The position numbers and the translations under genes are program-made. A stretch of DNA of 64,000 bases from NCBI RefSeq assembly GCF_009792795.1, contig NZ_VKHQ01000003.1:453601-517600 (forward strand), in the 5' to 3' direction. The first letter of the stretch is position 1. Each line of letters begins with the position of its first letter. The DNA comes from Cognatiluteimonas profundi. Its GTDB lineage: Bacteria > Pseudomonadota > Gammaproteobacteria > Xanthomonadales > Xanthomonadaceae. The notes under the pieces are model-generated. The model made no database searches, had not been told where the DNA came from, and was given only the letters and a program-made list of their open reading frames with translations. Positions 25,616 through 34,979 of this stretch are shown here, one piece after another.

Positions 25616-27445
25616 CTATCGGGGCAGCGCCAGGTTGTCCATCGTCATCGGCTTGTCCCCGCGCGGCACCGTCTGGATCACGGTGTCGGCCGGCAGCGTT
25701 CCGCCACTGCCGCCAGCTGCCGCCACGCGGTCAAGCGCGGCGTAGACGTAGGCCAGCAGTGGCAGGTAGCGCGCGCCATAGTCCGGCAACGCCAGGAAGG
25801 CGTCGAAGTGCTGTGCGTTGCGCACCTGCCAGTAGCGCACGTCACGGCCCGCAGCCTGGGCCGCCGCGACATAGGGGGCACTGCTGAACACTGGCGGCAC
25901 GAGGCCGTCGTCGAGTCCGTGGATCACGATCACCGGAAGGCCAGCGCGCGGAAGCGACGCGCGGGTTTCGGCGATGCCACGGCGCACGCGATCCGCATCG
26001 TTGCCCGACCCGTCCCACAACGCGCGCAGGCACTGCAATCCCGCAAGCGAAGGATCCGGTGCCGCGGAGCGCGGATCGATGATGCCGACCCCGGCTCCCG
26101 GCGGAATTCCGCTGCTGTCGGCCCACCATGCCGCGCGCTCCGCATCGGTCGCGGCGCGCGCGGACAAGTCGCGCTCCTGCGCCGCGAATCCATATCCGCA
26201 GGGATGCTCGCCAACGCCGTATCGGCCGTACGCCGATGCATAGGTCACCGCGACCGCGCGCCAGATGTCGAAATCCACCGACAACGCGCCCGCATGCAGA
26301 GCAGCATCGGTCCAGCCGTTGCGGCGCAGGACTGCGTGTGCCGACGCCGCCTGGGCCTTCGCGTCGCCGCCCTGCAGCAGGCCCGCCGCGGCCAGCGACG
26401 CGCAGCGCTGCGCGCCAGCCGCTGCCGCCTGCGCCGACAAGGGCGACTTCGGCAGATCCGCGATATCGAGCAACGCGCAGGGCATCAACAGCGCCGCTTC
26501 GGTGGCGTAGTCGTACAACGCGCGCCCGCCTTGCGAGGCGATCATCGGCTCGCCCGCGACCACCGCATCCAGCCAACCGTCGGGGCTGTCCAGCTCCGCC
26601 GCGCGCAGCACTGCCGCGCCGCCGTTGGAGATGCCGACGGCGATCACGCGCGTGTTGGCGAAGGTGAACGGCGCGGATTGCGGCAATGCTTCGTCCAGCG
26701 CCTGCAGCGCGAATTCCGCGGCCTGGCGGACGTGGCGACCCCAGTCGGCTTCCGGATTGTCCTGCGAATGCGCGTGCTTGACGGCGACTCCGCTGGCGCC
26801 GACACCGGCGTCGGGAACGAATGCCAGATCGTCGGCACTGCCGAGGGCGCCGACTGTGCCGTCGGCCCTTGCACCGGATTGGTTGTCCAGGTCGAAGTAG
26901 TCTGTGCCGGTTCCCTTGTCGGTGTAGGCAATGGCGCAACCTTTCGGCAGGCCCCAAGCGCCGGCGACGGCGATCGCGCCGTAGATGCCGCGCGACCCGG
27001 ACGATGGCGCGACCAGCAGGCAGCGCTTCCGCGCATCAAATGAATCAGGTACCTGCACCAGCACGCGATGCGGCTGGTGGGCGCCGGGGATGCGGGCGTA
27101 GGCCGAGAACTCGCGCCCGGGAACCCGCGTGGTGCTGCCGTACAACGTGCCGTAGCCGCCGTCGGCGGACAGGTCGGCGATGCCGCGCCAGTTGCTCCAG
27201 ATCGCGCGTCGCCGCAGCTCCGCCGGCGTGGGATGCGCAGGATCCGCGAACGCCGGCGGCTTCGCCCCGGCAAGGCCGGCGAGTCCGAGGCCAGCGGTGA
27301 GCAGGTCGTCCCCGTCGTCGCGATGGATGGTGGTGCGAAGGCTGGTGAACATGGACGGCTCCACGGCAGGTCGCGGCGGCTGTGCGGCGCAGGCGGAAAG
27401 GCAGCAGAGAAGGACAACCCGGGTGGCGGCGCGAAGTCTGGTCAT
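25616..27445 (-). CDS. D-(-)-3-hydroxybutyrate oligomer hydrolase, lipoprotein
   Basis: The 609-residue protein begins with a lipoprotein signal peptide ending in lipobox LSAC (Cys about 19). It then matches the 3HB-oligomer hydrolase family: nucleophile Ser in VGISNGGAAVLRAAE, an HGLDDGLVPP segment for the acid and a late NAQHFDAFLALPDYG for the catalytic His. It cleaves 3-hydroxybutyrate dimers and oligomers, products of PHB depolymerases, to monomer. The lipobox places it in the periplasm or on the outer membrane. The divergent neighbour, 106 bases away, is 3HB dehydrogenase, the next step of the pathway. Confidence 0.88.
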   Translation of the reverse strand: MTRLRAATRVVLLCCLSACAAQPPRPAVEPSMFTSLRTTIHRDDGDDLLTAGLGLAGLAGAKPPAFADPAHPTPAELRRRAIWSNWRGIADLSADGGYGTLYGSTTRVPGREFSAYARIPGAHQPHRVLVQVPDSFDARKRCLLVAPSSGSRGIYGAIAVAGAWGLPKGCAIAYTDKGTGTDYFDLDNQSGARADGTVGALGSADDLAFVPDAGVGASGVAVKHAHSQDNPEADWGRHVRQAAEFALQALDEALPQSAPFTFANTRVIAVGISNGGAAVLRAAELDSPDGWLDAVVAGEPMIASQGGRALYDYATEAALLMPCALLDIADLPKSPLSAQAAAAGAQRCASLAAAGLLQGGDAKAQAASAHAVLRRNGWTDAALHAGALSVDFDIWRAVAVTYASAYGRYGVGEHPCGYGFAAQERDLSARAATDAERAAWWADSSGIPPGAGVGIIDPRSAAPDPSLAGLQCLRALWDGSGNDADRVRRGIAETRASLPRAGLPVIVIHGLDDGLVPPVFSSAPYVAAAQAAGRDVRYWQVRNAQHFDAFLALPDYGARYLPLLAYVYAALDRVAAAGGSGGTLPADTVIQTVPRGDKPMTMDNLALPR

Positions 27446-27551
27446 TCGCCCAAACTAGCAAGCACTCGCCCGGCGTGCATCGTACTTTCGTCCGGATGCA
27501 GGGCTTCCGCCCGCTGTTAGGCTAGCGACCGGACACCTGCGCGAGACGCAC

Positions 27552-28316
27552 ATGACGGCACGCTGCATCCTGATCACCGGCGCCGGCAGCGGCATCGGTG
27601 CCGGCATTGCCACCGAGCTCGCCAAGGCCGGGCACCACGTCGTGGTGACCGACCTCAACGCGGATGCGGCCGGGTCGGTCGCCAGCGCGATCCGCACCCA
27701 GGGCGGCTCGGCGGAAGCACTGGTACTCGATGTCACGGCCGACGACAGTGTCGCCGCCGCGCTGGCGGCCGTGTCGCGACCTGTCGAGGTGCTGGTCAAC
27801 AACGCCGGGCTGCAGCACGTGGCGCCGCTGGAAGACTTCCCGATCGACAAATGGAACTTCCTCGTCCAGGTCATGCTGGTGGGCGTGGCGCGCCTCACCC
27901 AGGCCGTGCTGCCTGGCATGCGCGCGCGCGGTTTCGGCCGCATCGTCAACATCGGCTCGATCCACTCGCTGGTCGCCAGTCCCTACAAGAGCGCCTACGT
28001 GGCCGCCAAGCACGGCCTGCTGGGCTTGTCCAAAGTCATCGCGCTGGAGACCTCCGACACCGACATCACCATCAACACCATCTGCCCCACCTACGTGAAG
28101 ACGCCGCTGGTGGACAGGCAGATCGCAGACCAGGCGCGCACGCGCGGCATCCCCGAATCGCAGGTCGTCAGCGAGGTCATGCTGAAGCCGATGCCGAAGG
28201 GCGTCTTCATCGGCTTCGACGAACTCGCTGGCATCACCGACTTCCTGATGTCGCCATCGGCGCGCAACATCACCGGGCACACGATCGATGTCGACGGCGG
28301 CTGGACGATCCAATGA
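27552..28316 (+). CDS. bdhA: 3-hydroxybutyrate dehydrogenase (SDR family)
   Basis: The 254-residue short-chain dehydrogenase has cofactor motif TGAGSGIG (9-16), NNAG, and the catalytic YxxxK in KSAYVAAKHG with a Ser in IGSIHS. The HKSAYVAAKHG-like and NTICPTYVKTPLV segments are characteristic of D-3-hydroxybutyrate dehydrogenase, which oxidises 3HB to acetoacetate with NAD. It is divergent from the 3HB-oligomer hydrolase. A response regulator gene begins 16 bases after its stop, so metabolic and regulatory genes are probably co-transcribed. Confidence 0.92.
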   Translation: MTARCILITGAGSGIGAGIATELAKAGHHVVVTDLNADAAGSVASAIRTQGGSAEALVLDVTADDSVAAALAAVSRPVEVLVNNAGLQHVAPLEDFPIDKWNFLVQVMLVGVARLTQAVLPGMRARGFGRIVNIGSIHSLVASPYKSAYVAAKHGLLGLSKVIALETSDTDITINTICPTYVKTPLVDRQIADQARTRGIPESQVVSEVMLKPMPKGVFIGFDELAGITDFLMSPSARNITGHTIDVDGGWTIQ

Positions 28317-28332
28317 CAGGCTGCCGCCGGCA

Positions 28333-28998
28333 ATGCCGACGCTGCTGATCGCCGACGACCACCCGCTGTTCCGCGCCGCCTTGCGTGGCGCCGCCGCCGA
28401 TGCGGTGGCCGACCTGCAGGTGCGCGAGGCCGACTCGCTCGACAGCGTGCTCGCGGCGCTGGAAGCAGAGCCCGGCATCGACCTGGTGCTGCTCGACCTG
28501 CACATGCCGGGCAACCATGGACTCGCCGGCCTGGCCGCGATCCGCGCCCAGCACCCCGGCGTGGCGGTGGTGGTGGTATCGGCCAACGACGATCCGCGTG
28601 TCGTGCGTCGCGCGCTGGATCATGGCGCCGCCGGCTACCTGCCCAAGAGCACGGGCCTGGACGAACTGCGCGAGGCCATCCGCACCGTGATGGGCTGCGA
28701 GCAGTGGCTTCCCGCCGTGCTGCGCGGCGCCGTCTCCAGCGCCCGCTCCTCACCGCGCGACGCCGCACTCGCCGCCGGCCTGGCCAGCCTTTCGCCACAG
28801 CAGTTCCGGGTGCTGGTGCTGGTCGCCGAAGGCCTGCTCAACAAACAGATCGCCGACCGGCTGGGCATCCAGGAACGCACCGTCAAGGCGCACCTGACCG
28901 CCATTTTCGAACGACTCGGCGTGCGCAACCGTACCCAGGCGGGCGTGGTGCTGCGGGAACTCGAACTCACCGATCCGGCGCGCCTGCTCGAAGACTGA
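28333..28998 (+). CDS. LuxR/NarL-family response regulator (CrbR/ErdR-like)
   Basis: The 221-residue protein has a receiver domain with Asp55 in LVLLDLHMPG and a KST (Lys about 104) switch. A LuxR-type helix-turn-helix follows (about 153-215, with EGLLNKQIADRLGIQERTVKAHL). The symporter-type hybrid kinase encoded convergently 73 bases away is the expected partner: CrbS/CrbR in Vibrio and MxtR/ErdR in Pseudomonas control acetyl-CoA synthetase (acetate switch). Placement directly behind bdhA suggests that here it responds to or controls acetoacetate/acetate metabolism. Confidence 0.85.
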   Translation: MPTLLIADDHPLFRAALRGAAADAVADLQVREADSLDSVLAALEAEPGIDLVLLDLHMPGNHGLAGLAAIRAQHPGVAVVVVSANDDPRVVRRALDHGAAGYLPKSTGLDELREAIRTVMGCEQWLPAVLRGAVSSARSSPRDAALAAGLASLSPQQFRVLVLVAEGLLNKQIADRLGIQERTVKAHLTAIFERLGVRNRTQAGVVLRELELTDPARLLED

Positions 28999-29071
28999 GC
29001 CGCGACCTTCGGCCGAAGCATTCAATCGCGCGCCACGCAGAGGCGCGCGGCCCCCTGCTCTACCGCGTCTC

Positions 29072-32000
29072 TCAGCTCGAAGGCTGGGCCTGCGCGCTGC
29101 GGGCCGCCAGCAGGCGGTCGAGCACGGACTTCAGTGCCAGCGGTTTCAGCGGTTTCATCAACAAGGGCAGCCCCGCTTCGTGCACCGCGGCGCGCACCAG
29201 CGGGCCGGCGTCGGCACTGAGGATGACCGCCGGCCGCGCGCCATGGTCCGCGCTCAGCCGGTGGTACGCCGCGACCCCCGTGTCGCGGGCATCCAGGTGG
29301 TAATCGAACAACCACAGATCCGCGGGCATGTGGCGCAACGCCGCATCGGCGCGCTCGCCATCGGCGGCGTCGTCGACGATGCAACCCATGCCTTCGAGCA
29401 ACAGCCGCAGCCCGGTGCGCGCGGGCGTCTCATTGTCGAGCACCAGCACGCGCGTCCCTGCCAAGCCGCCACGCTTCACCGCGGAAGCCGCGCCCACGGC
29501 GATGGCCGCGGGCGCGGCTTCCAGCGACAACGCGAACACGGTGCCGACACCAACGCGACTGCGCAGGTGCAATGGCGCTTCCAGCAAGTGCGCGATGCGC
29601 TCGGCAATCGCCAGGCCGAGCCCGAGCCCCAGTCCTGGCGCATCATCGCCGCGGCGGAATTCCTCGAAGATGATGGCCTGCTGCTCGGGCACGATGCCGG
29701 CGCCGGTGTCGTGCACCTCGATGTGCAGCCTGCCGCCGCGCCGCCGCACGCCCAGCAGCAGGCTGCCACGCTCGGTATAGCGCACTGCATTGGCCAGGAA
29801 GTTCTGCAGCACGCGCCGCAGCAGTTGCGGATCCGTGTGCACCCAGGCGCGCGTGGGCACATGGCGCAGCCGCAGTCCGCGCTCGGCGGCCAGCACGCCG
29901 AACTCCGAGACCAGCGGAACCAGCACATCGGCCAGCGCGAATGGACGCCGCTCCGGGACCAGCCCCCCCGCTTCCAGCCGCGACATGTCCAGCAGGCCGG
30001 TGAGCAGGTCGGTGGTCGAATCCAGCGCGCCGCGGACCTGCACCACGCAATCGCGCTGGCGCGGATCATCGAGCTGCTGCGACAACGCATCGGTGAACAG
30101 GTGCGCCGCATGCAAGGGCTGCAGCAGGTCGTGGCCGATCGCGGTGAGGAAGCGACTCTTGGCGTCGTTGGCGCGCTCGGCATCGCGCTTGGCGGCTTCC
30201 AGGTCGGTGGTGCGCGCGATGACGCGCTGCTCGAGTGTTTCGTTGGATTGCAGCAACGCAGCTTCGGTGCGGCGGAACGCGGTGACGTCGGTGAAGGTCG
30301 CCACGAAGCCGCCGCCGGGCATCGGGTTGCCCCGGATCTCGACGATGCTGCCATCCGGGAACACGCGCTCCGTCAGGTGCGGCGTGCCGGCGCGCATGTG
30401 CGCCAGGCGCCGTTGCAGCGCGGTCCGCTGTCCCTCCTTGGGCGGCACGCTGAGCAAGGCCCAGCGAGCCAGCTCGGCGATGGGCGTCCCGACCTGCAGC
30501 AGCGACTCGGGATAGCCGAAAAGCTCGGCGTAGCGATGATTCCACGCTACCAGCCGCAGTTGCGCATCGACCACGCTGATGCCCTGGCTCATGTTCTCCA
30601 GCGCAGCCTCGAGCAGGCGCTGGTTGAAACGCAGGTCGCGCGATGCCTCCCCCACGATCGCGGCAACGGTGTCCAGATGGCCCGTCTCGCGCCGCGCGGC
30701 ATCGAGCAGCACGCGGGCGGAAGCCGAGCCGAGCACGGCGGCCAGTTCGCGCTCCAGTGCCGCCTCGATCACTGGTGAAACCGCACCCGTCGCGGGCGCG
30801 CCGAGCAACACTTCCTCGACGCGCTCGCGCGACAGGAAACGCAGGCCGGCGTCGCGCAAGGTCTGAGCATCGAGTCCACGTTGCGAGCGGCGCGGCGCTT
30901 CGCGTCGCCACAACATCGCAACCAGGGTCGCCACGGTGCCGACGAACAGGCTGGCGCCCACCGCGCGCGCGACCCGGCTCCAGCCGGTCAGGCCGAACAG
31001 GCCGTCGGCCGACAGCCACTCCCACCCGAACGGCCCGTGCGCGAGCCATGTCGGTGCAAGACCGCGTGCCTGCAAGGCCATCGGCAACAGCATCACCCAG
31101 CACCAGACCGCGAAGCCGGCCAGCACGCCGGCGATCGCGGCGCGCGCGGGTGTCTGCGGACGCCACACGGCGAACCCGAGCGCCGGGACCAGGGTCGCCA
31201 ACGCGGAGAACGACACCGCGCCGACGTCCGCCAGCGCCTCGCTGCCCGCGACCAGGCGGCTGTAGGCCCATGCCAGCAGCATGATCGCGATGATGCCAAC
31301 GCGCCGCAGCGCCAGCACGTGCCCGCGAAGATCGCCGCCGTCGTTGCGCGACCAGAGACCGCGCAGCAGGCCCGGCGCCAGCCAGTGGTTGCCGATCATC
31401 AGGCTGAGCGTCAGCGTGCTGACGACCACCATGCCGGTGGCGGCGCTCAATCCGCCGAGGAATGCGAACAGCGCCAACCCGTGCTGCCCCTGCGACAGCG
31501 GCAACGCCAGCACGTAGAGGTCGGACGGAATCCCACGCTGGGCGAGAAGGGCCTCGCCGGCGCGCGCCAGCGGCAGCACCGGCAGGGCGATCAGCAGCAG
31601 GTACAAGGGGAATTGCCAGCGCGCGGTGCGCACCGCGCCTGCATCGCGGCATTCGACGACAGCCACGTGGAACTGATGCGGCAGGATGAACATCGCGAAC
31701 GCACCCAGCAGCATCAGGGACGCGAAGCCGCCCACCGGTGGCGGTGGCGGTGGCGGTGGCGGTGCCGGCACCTGCGGCAAGGCGTCGAGCCCGAACCAGA
31801 CGAATGCGCCCACCGCCAGCATCGCCACCAGCTTGAAGACCGACTCGAATGCCATCGCCAGCACCAGCCCGCGGTTATGCTCGGCCGCGCTGGCGCGCCG
31901 CGTGCCGAACAGCATCGCGAACACCGCCATCACCAGCGCGACGTACAGCGCGCTGTCGTGCCACGCCGGCGATGCTGCCGTCGTCCCGTGGGCGGTGAGC

Positions 32001-32428
32001 ATCGCGAAGCTCATCGCCATCGCCTTGAGCTGCAGCGCGATGTACGGGATCAGGCCAAGCGCCGCGACCAGCGTCACCGTGGCGGCGAGCCAGGCATCCT
32101 TGCCCAGGCGGGTGGCGATGAAGTCGGCGATCGACGTCGCATTGGTCTCGCGCGACAACTGCACGAGCCGGGCCATGAAGCCCGCCGCCAGCACGTACAG
32201 CAGGATCGCGCCGACGAAGGTGGGCGGCAGCGGCCAGCCGTAACGTGCGGCCTGGGTGACCGTGCCGAAGAACGTCCACGACGTGCAGTGCACCGCCAGC
32301 GACAAGGCATAGACGTGATGCCAGTGCCTGGCGAGCACGCGCGGGTGCCGCTCGCCATAGACGCCGGTGCCGAACAACAGTCCGAGCCACAGCACCGCGG
32401 CGAAAACGACGACGCCGATGCTCAGCAT
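29072..32428 (-). CDS. Hybrid sensor kinase with sodium:solute-symporter domain (CrbS/MxtR-like)
   Basis: The 1118-residue protein starts with a symporter-fold membrane region of about 13 helices (1-530). A PAS domain (about 620-735), H-box AIGHDLLQPLHAAHLF, a HATPase with DTGAGI and GLGLGLAIAERIA, and a C-terminal receiver domain (about 990-1105, Asp in LWLFDYHLDARDTG) follow. This order is that of CrbS/MxtR, which links uptake or sensing of acetate to transcription. A polyproline stretch interrupts the membrane region near residue 225. The convergent LuxR-type gene is its likely partner. Confidence 0.9.
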   Translation of the reverse strand: MLSIGVVVFAAVLWLGLLFGTGVYGERHPRVLARHWHHVYALSLAVHCTSWTFFGTVTQAARYGWPLPPTFVGAILLYVLAAGFMARLVQLSRETNATSIADFIATRLGKDAWLAATVTLVAALGLIPYIALQLKAMAMSFAMLTAHGTTAASPAWHDSALYVALVMAVFAMLFGTRRASAAEHNRGLVLAMAFESVFKLVAMLAVGAFVWFGLDALPQVPAPPPPPPPPPVGGFASLMLLGAFAMFILPHQFHVAVVECRDAGAVRTARWQFPLYLLLIALPVLPLARAGEALLAQRGIPSDLYVLALPLSQGQHGLALFAFLGGLSAATGMVVVSTLTLSLMIGNHWLAPGLLRGLWSRNDGGDLRGHVLALRRVGIIAIMLLAWAYSRLVAGSEALADVGAVSFSALATLVPALGFAVWRPQTPARAAIAGVLAGFAVWCWVMLLPMALQARGLAPTWLAHGPFGWEWLSADGLFGLTGWSRVARAVGASLFVGTVATLVAMLWRREAPRRSQRGLDAQTLRDAGLRFLSRERVEEVLLGAPATGAVSPVIEAALERELAAVLGSASARVLLDAARRETGHLDTVAAIVGEASRDLRFNQRLLEAALENMSQGISVVDAQLRLVAWNHRYAELFGYPESLLQVGTPIAELARWALLSVPPKEGQRTALQRRLAHMRAGTPHLTERVFPDGSIVEIRGNPMPGGGFVATFTDVTAFRRTEAALLQSNETLEQRVIARTTDLEAAKRDAERANDAKSRFLTAIGHDLLQPLHAAHLFTDALSQQLDDPRQRDCVVQVRGALDSTTDLLTGLLDMSRLEAGGLVPERRPFALADVLVPLVSEFGVLAAERGLRLRHVPTRAWVHTDPQLLRRVLQNFLANAVRYTERGSLLLGVRRRGGRLHIEVHDTGAGIVPEQQAIIFEEFRRGDDAPGLGLGLGLAIAERIAHLLEAPLHLRSRVGVGTVFALSLEAAPAAIAVGAASAVKRGGLAGTRVLVLDNETPARTGLRLLLEGMGCIVDDAADGERADAALRHMPADLWLFDYHLDARDTGVAAYHRLSADHGARPAVILSADAGPLVRAAVHEAGLPLLMKPLKPLALKSVLDRLLAARSAQAQPSS
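31737..31766. repeat. GGTGGC hexanucleotide microsatellite encoding polyproline
   Basis: Four perfect GGTGGC units (31737-31760) and a fifth GGTGCC lie in frame in the symporter-kinase gene. They encode a run of nine prolines in a loop between membrane helices. Slippage by one unit would add or remove two prolines without a frameshift. Confidence 0.85.
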
Positions 32429-32519
32429 CGGCGCGACGACATCTGGCTGGACCGGTGGTTCATCAAGGCATCGGCCATCGTTGCGTCGACGGACGCGCTG
32501 TCACCCGGAGAATACCGCA

Positions 32520-32543
32520 GCACCCGCGCCAGCCCGCGGGTGC
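32520..32543. terminator. Possible hairpin terminator after the TonB-dependent receptor gene
   Basis: GCACCCGCG and CGCGGGTGC (9-bp stem, 6-base loop) lie 18 bases past the receptor stop. No T tract follows on either strand, so termination efficiency is doubtful. Confidence 0.35.
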
Positions 32544-32560
32544 CGCGGCCCCACCCCAAG

Positions 32561-34807
32561 TCAGAACGTGTAGCGCACGCTGAGCGTGACCTGCCGCGGC
32601 GGGCCATAGAAGCCGGTGCGCACGCCCAGTGCCGGGATCACGTAGCCGGTCGTGCGGTAGGTCTTGTCGGTCAGGTTGGTGCCCTGCAGCGACACCATCC
32701 ACGGGCCACCGGACCGCCAGATGACGCCGGCATTGAGCAGGCCATAGCCGTCCTGGGTGATCGGATTGGTGCGGACATGGGTGACGGGATCCTCGGTGAT
32801 CTCCGTCGTCGCCACGACCCCGCTCTGGTACGCGTAACCCACGCGCGCGGCCAGGTTGGCGCCGTTGGCCAGGTCCGTGCGGTACTCCAGGTTGATGGCG
32901 CCGGAGAAATCAGGCGCGTTGGTGAACTTCTGCCGGTCGGCGATGTTGACGCCCTTGAACATGTATTCGTCGTACTTCGCATCCAGCCAGGCCACGTTGC
33001 CCGAGACGGCCCAGTGCGGCGACGCCAGCCACTGGTATTCGAACTCGGCGCCATTGACCGTGCCTGCGCCGGCATTGGTGAAGTCCCCGAAGAATGCGTC
33101 CTCCGTGCCGTCGCCATTGCTGTCGTAGGCCGTGAACACCGACAACTGGATGTCCTTGTACTTGTTGTGGAACAGCGCGGCATTGAGCATCAGCGTCTGG
33201 TCCAGGAACGACATCTTGCTGCCGACTTCGTAGCTGTCGACCGACTCGTCGCTGAAGGGTTCCGCCGAGCGCGGCACGAATGCGGACTGCGCGCGGATGT
33301 TGTAGCCACCGGACTTGAAGCCGCGCGACGCCAGGCCATAGACCATGATGTCGGGGGTCAGTTGATAATCGAGCGAGACTTTCGGCGAAACGTTCTTGAA
33401 GTTGATCGTCTTGTCGAAGTTGGCAACGACCGCGGTCGGCACTGTGTAGGTTCCGTTGCTGTAGCTGCGGTTGAGGACCACCGCATGCTTGTCCTCGTCG
33501 GTGTAGCGCGCCCCGACGTCCAGGCTCCAGCGGCTGCTCAGGTCGAATGTCCAGTCGGCGTAGGCCGCGAGGCTCTTGGTGTAGACGGTGCCGTGGGTGT
33601 CGCCGAACAGGAAGTTGAAGAAGTTGTTGAGCACCTGCCCGCCGGCTTCGCCGTCGAACGAATACAGCCCCATCACCCCGCGCGCGCGACCACCGGCGTC
33701 GTAGTTCACCTGCAACTCATTGCTGACCTGCTGGTCGCGGTAGAACGCCTTGACGTCGGCCACCGGGGATGGCGTCGTGTCGAAATCGATGTTGGTCTCG
33801 GTGTTGGACTCGCGCTTGGCGAGGATGTACTTGATGGCCCAGTTGTCGTTCGCCCGCCAGTTCACCGTCGCCGATGCGCCCTGCAGGCGCGTGTCGTTGA
33901 CGTTGGGCATGCCATTGCGCACGTCGTAGCGATCGTCGAGCGGCAGGTACGGCCCCTGGGTGGGGAAGAAGATCGGCTGCAGCGCATTGGGCGCCAGCAT
34001 CTGCGCGCCCCGGACGCCCGAGCGATCGTCCATCCAGTCGGCGGCGAACTGCACATCGAGGTCGTCGCTGATGTACGCGCCGAGATTGAGGCGAAAAGCG
34101 TCGATGTTCTTGTCGCTCACGTCCTCGCCGGTGATGAGGTTGTGGCCGAAGCCATCGCGGTTGAGGCTGGCGACCGCGATGCGGCCGCGCAGTGCGCCGT
34201 CGCTGCCGCCGATCGAGCCGCCGACAGCGGCCTTGAAGTCGTGCTCGTTGTAGTTGCCGACGGTCGCCTCGGCGAAGCCTTCGGTGTCCTTCGACAACCC
34301 GCGCGAGATGTATTTGATCGCGCCGCCAATGGTGTTCTTGCCGTACAGCGTGCCTTGCGGCCCACGCAGCACCTCGACGCGGCCAACGTCGAATACGTCC
34401 AGCAGCGCACCTTGTGGACGCGCGACGTAGACGTCATCGAGGTAGATGCCGACGCCTGGATCGACGCCCCACAGCGGATCGGACTGGCCGACGCCACGGA
34501 TGTAGGCGGTCACGGTGCTGCTGGAACCGCGCGCGGCATAGATGGTGAGGTTCGGCACCTGCGTATCAAGATCACCAATGTCGCGGATGTTGAGCTTGTC
34601 GAGCGTCTCCGGGGTAAAGGCCGTCACCGCGACCGGAACGTCCTTGATGGTTTCCTCGCGCTTGCGGGCGGTGACCTTGACCGCCTCGAGCGTCGATGTC
34701 GCGTTCGCGGCGGGGGCCGGCGCGGCTTGCTGCGCGAATGCGGCCGGACCGGCGAGGCCCAACGCGACAGCCAGGCTCAAGGTGCTGCGGTTCAATCTGT
34801 TGCGCAT
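32561..34807 (-). CDS. TonB-dependent outer-membrane receptor
   Basis: The 748-residue protein has a signal peptide (about 1-24, ending AFA), a TonB-box-like LEAVKVTARKREET and a plug domain (about 45-160, with VEVLRGPQGTLYGKNTIGG). A 22-strand barrel ends in aromatic RYTF, the BamA signal. ATG 34807 (MRNRLNRSTLS) gives a normal signal peptide; the upstream frame is non-coding in character. The sequence belongs to the broad FecA/FyuA-like group often annotated as iron receptor, but it lies in a 3-hydroxybutyrate gene region and is divergent from a GntP permease. A substrate such as 3HB oligomers is therefore possible. No siderophore genes are nearby. Confidence 0.92.
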   Translation of the reverse strand: MRNRLNRSTLSLAVALGLAGPAAFAQQAAPAPAANATSTLEAVKVTARKREETIKDVPVAVTAFTPETLDKLNIRDIGDLDTQVPNLTIYAARGSSSTVTAYIRGVGQSDPLWGVDPGVGIYLDDVYVARPQGALLDVFDVGRVEVLRGPQGTLYGKNTIGGAIKYISRGLSKDTEGFAEATVGNYNEHDFKAAVGGSIGGSDGALRGRIAVASLNRDGFGHNLITGEDVSDKNIDAFRLNLGAYISDDLDVQFAADWMDDRSGVRGAQMLAPNALQPIFFPTQGPYLPLDDRYDVRNGMPNVNDTRLQGASATVNWRANDNWAIKYILAKRESNTETNIDFDTTPSPVADVKAFYRDQQVSNELQVNYDAGGRARGVMGLYSFDGEAGGQVLNNFFNFLFGDTHGTVYTKSLAAYADWTFDLSSRWSLDVGARYTDEDKHAVVLNRSYSNGTYTVPTAVVANFDKTINFKNVSPKVSLDYQLTPDIMVYGLASRGFKSGGYNIRAQSAFVPRSAEPFSDESVDSYEVGSKMSFLDQTLMLNAALFHNKYKDIQLSVFTAYDSNGDGTEDAFFGDFTNAGAGTVNGAEFEYQWLASPHWAVSGNVAWLDAKYDEYMFKGVNIADRQKFTNAPDFSGAINLEYRTDLANGANLAARVGYAYQSGVVATTEITEDPVTHVRTNPITQDGYGLLNAGVIWRSGGPWMVSLQGTNLTDKTYRTTGYVIPALGVRTGFYGPPRQVTLSVRYTF

Positions 34808-34979
34808 CGTCGGATCCCCATGAGGTGTGCCAGTGCCCGCGGCCCCGGCGGCCGCCCACACGCAGCCTAGGGGTCGGCGCACCGGCGCCGCATCGTACCT
34901 TCGGACAATGGGCCGCCTGGCGCGCGCTGCGGACACTCGCACTTCATGCAAGCGGCCCGATGCGGGCGGGGATCGAGCA

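Noticed and set aside
32561..34807. Siderophore receptor
   Set aside because: The sequence class is compatible, but no iron-related gene or Fur-box-like sequence was recognised nearby, so the specificity is left open.
30881..34870. Very long open frame opposite the symporter kinase and the TonB-dependent receptor
   Set aside because: It spans two real genes on the other strand. Its composition (His, Arg, Gln, Ala rich) is the usual reverse-strand shadow in GC-rich DNA, and no domain is recognisable.
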